Below are positions 5,782 through 6,857 of a stretch of 6,857 nt of DNA, one piece after another. A program made the position numbers and the translations under genes. The notes beneath the pieces were generated by a model that saw nothing but the letters and a program-made list of their open reading frames with translations, was not told the origin of the DNA and ran no database searches. The DNA is from QNFN01 sp964195335. GTDB taxonomy: Bacteria > Pseudomonadota > Gammaproteobacteria > QNFN01. Location of the stretch: contig CAXMPC010000111.1 of assembly GCA_964195335.1 (NCBI GenBank), positions 1-6,857 on the forward strand. Direction: 5' to 3'. Within the stretch, counting starts at the first letter, position 1. Each line of letters starts with the position of its first letter.

Positions 5782-6561
5782 ATGCAGAAAAGACATCGAA
5801 TTCAATTCCCGAAAGATGAGTTAACCAGCATCAATCAAGACGAAGCCTACTTCTATCTTCAAGGATCAGGTGGCAACAGAAAAATAAAGTTCCACGACTA
5901 CGATGAAATTTATCAAGTACCCGGCCTGTATGAACAAATATTCTATGACCGTCTTAAATGTACATCTCCAAGCAAAGTGGCATCAATTCTCGAATCGGCT
6001 GTAAAACAGTACCAAAATAACTTTACTGAGCTTCGTATATTAGATCTAGGTGCTGGCAATGGCATGATGGGTGAGGAACTGAAAAATCATGGGGTTTCTC
6101 GCTTAATTGGCGTGGACATAATCCCCGAAGCTTATGATGCAGTAATTCGAGATAGGCCAGGAGTCTATGATGCGTACTACGTTGGGGATTTCACCAAGCT
6201 AGATAAAGAGAAAAAAGAGGAGATTGAATCATGGCAATGCGATTGCATGGTAACGGTCGCCGCACTCGGTTTCGGCGACATTCCGGCGAAGGCATTTTTG
6301 GAGGCATTTAATACAATTAAGAGTAAGGGGTGGGTGGCATTTAATATTAAAGATACCTTCTTTGATATAAGCGATGAATCAGGGTTTTCAAAAATGATTA
6401 GAGAATTGATTTTCTCAAAACATCTTGACATTTACTACATTGAACGTTACCGACATAGATTGTCAATCGAGGGCGAGCCACTGTACTACTTTGCGATAGC
6501 AGGATGGAAAACATCCGATGTCCCTGATGACTTCCTAGAGAAAAAAAGCATCATAGCCTAA
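5782..6561 (+). CDS. Class I SAM-dependent methyltransferase (integron cassette gene)
   Basis: A 259-residue cytosolic protein with a Rossmann methyltransferase core. Motif I is LDLGAGNG at 87-94, the acidic residue that grips the SAM ribose is Asp112 in GVDI, Asp136 in GDF fits the adenine-side position, and the strand-4 and strand-5 regions are CDCMVTVAALGF (153-164) and GWVAFNIKD (183-191). The first 80 residues, with a tyrosine/aspartate-rich HDYDEIY and FYDRLKC segment, form a helical cap that probably sets the substrate. The substrate cannot be named: small molecule, lipid or protein are all possible, and no DNA-methylase N/DPPY motif is seen. The start at 5782 has AGGA six bases upstream. 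The TAA stop lies inside the attC outer core GCCTAAC, a typical cassette arrangement. The gene is AT-rich compared with pckA, which implies transfer. Confidence 0.87.
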   Translation: MQKRHRIQFPKDELTSINQDEAYFYLQGSGGNRKIKFHDYDEIYQVPGLYEQIFYDRLKCTSPSKVASILESAVKQYQNNFTELRILDLGAGNGMMGEELKNHGVSRLIGVDIIPEAYDAVIRDRPGVYDAYYVGDFTKLDKEKKEEIESWQCDCMVTVAALGFGDIPAKAFLEAFNTIKSKGWVAFNIKDTFFDISDESGFSKMIRELIFSKHLDIYYIERYRHRLSIEGEPLYYFAIAGWKTSDVPDDFLEKKSIIA

Positions 6562-6645
6562 CAAGATTGTCAAGATCGTTCGCTGTCGCTCACTGGGACC
6601 TTCGGGTCGTTACGCGCCCCTCGGTCCCTTACAAAAGCGTTAGGC
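6556..6645 (+). other. attC: attC recombination site of cassette 1
   Basis: A 90-base attC. R'' is GCCTAAC (6556-6562) and R' is GTTAGGC (6639-6645), exact reverse complements that fit RYYYAAC and GTTRRRY. Inside them, L'' TTGTCAAG (6567-6574) pairs with L' CTTACAA (6628-6634), leaving C6571 unpaired; on the recombining bottom strand this is the extrahelical G that directs strand choice. The R-L spacers are both 4 bases (6563-6566 and 6635-6638). The central part folds further through GGGACC (6595-6600) and GGTCCC (6623-6628), the last base of which is shared with L'. Crossover is expected between G6639 and T6640. All structural rules of a working site are met, so an integrase acting in trans could use it. 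Confidence 0.93.
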
Positions 6646-6666
6646 GCAAGAAATACAGCTATTAAG

Positions 6667-6857
6667 ATGAAAGTAAACTCAATATTGAAATTTATGTTTA
6701 TTCTTGGAGCTATAGTTGATGGCGCAATCGCGGTATCGTGGTTCTTGATAGCATCTGGATGGAAAATTCCAAATATACTAAATGGATATATTGGATCAGG
6801 ACCGGATTATCAATTAGCGATGTATGGTGGAGCCATGTTTATGGCGGGGTGGGCTGT
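6667..6857 (+). CDS. Cassette 2 membrane protein, 3' end outside window
   Basis: An open frame from the ATG at 6667 runs off the window after 63 full codons, and begins 27 bases past the attC crossover, the usual place for a cassette gene. It reads MKVNSILKFMFILGAIVDG and onward. A first hydrophobic helix spans about residues 7-29, followed by a polar glycine-rich loop with DY at about 47-48, and a second hydrophobic helix (AMYGGAMFMAGWAV) is cut by the end. It is therefore a small inner-membrane protein with at least two helices. No ribosome site stands before the ATG beyond AAG, so translation may be weak or leaderless-like. I do not recognise a named family. Its AT-rich codons match the methyltransferase cassette and not the core genes. 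Confidence 0.68.
   Translation, partial: MKVNSILKFMFILGAIVDGAIAVSWFLIASGWKIPNILNGYIGSGPDYQLAMYGGAMFMAGWA

Larger units (their letters stand above)
5184..6857. mobile_element. Degenerate chromosomal integron: dead intI plus cassette array (continues beyond window)
   Basis: The classical integron layout is visible: an integrase gene remnant on the minus strand, a non-coding recombination/promoter region, and cassettes on the plus strand transcribed away from it. Cassette 1 carries a methyltransferase and closes with a complete attC. Cassette 2 starts at the crossover point inside GTTAGGC (6639-6645) and is cut by the window end. No sound attI core (GTTRRRY) precedes cassette 1, so its left border is unclear; the best degenerate match is GTTCAAT at 5689-5695. 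Base composition drops sharply from the GC-rich core to the cassettes, as expected for captured genes of mixed origin. There are no class 1 conserved segments (qacE-delta, sul1) and no transposase, so this looks like a sedentary integron, not a mobile one. Confidence 0.85.

Noticed and set aside
5118..6857. Transposon, insertion sequence, tRNA attachment site or prophage as the source of the accessory region
   Set aside because: No transposase, terminal inverted repeats, tRNA gene or phage gene is visible, and the integrase remnant plus attC explain the region better.
1..6857. CRISPR array or defence island
   Set aside because: No regularly spaced direct repeats and no cas, restriction or toxin-antitoxin motifs were seen. 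The methyltransferase lacks DNA-methylase signatures.

Overview
The window comes from a GC-rich proteobacterial chromosome, most likely a gammaproteobacterium. This rests on an MtfA-type peptidase, a monofunctional ThiD, an ATP-type PEP carboxykinase and an integron that shares its layout with chromosomal integrons of that group. The species cannot be named from the sequence. Positions 1 to about 5180 read as ordinary GC-rich core chromosome (43 G/C in bases 4561-4620). From about 5640 the DNA turns AT-rich (21 G/C in bases 5881-5940), which marks an acquired region.

Core part. On the minus strand, a ferritin-like helical protein (850-1317) is followed 50 bases later by an mtfA homologue (17-799), probably as one transcription unit. 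A 126-base divergent gap separates them from thiD (1444-2244, plus), whose stop overlaps the GTG start of a small two-helix membrane protein (2241-2552). Convergent to this pair, with only 4 bases between the stops, is a secreted metal-dependent amidohydrolase (2557-3372, minus). A 161-base divergent region then leads to pckA (3534-5117, plus), which ends in a clear intrinsic terminator (5141-5178).

Accessory part. Directly after the pckA terminator, on the minus strand, lies a broken integron integrase gene (5184-5464). It has the IntI N-terminus and the C-terminal H-x-x-R/Tyr part, but about 225 residues between them are missing, and a one-base frameshift lies near the start. Facing away from it is a cassette array: a complete cassette carrying a class I SAM-dependent methyltransferase (5782-6561), a textbook attC site (6556-6645) with perfectly complementary outer cores and a one-base extrahelical bulge, and a second cassette with a membrane-protein ORF that runs off the window. 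The whole reads as a fossil chromosomal integron: its own integrase is dead, while at least one attC looks intact and could still be used by an integrase supplied in trans.

The most novel element is this apparently undescribed integron and its unidentified cassette genes. I found no sign of an undescribed enzymatic or defence system in the core genes. No tRNA, rRNA, CRISPR array or insertion sequence was recognised.
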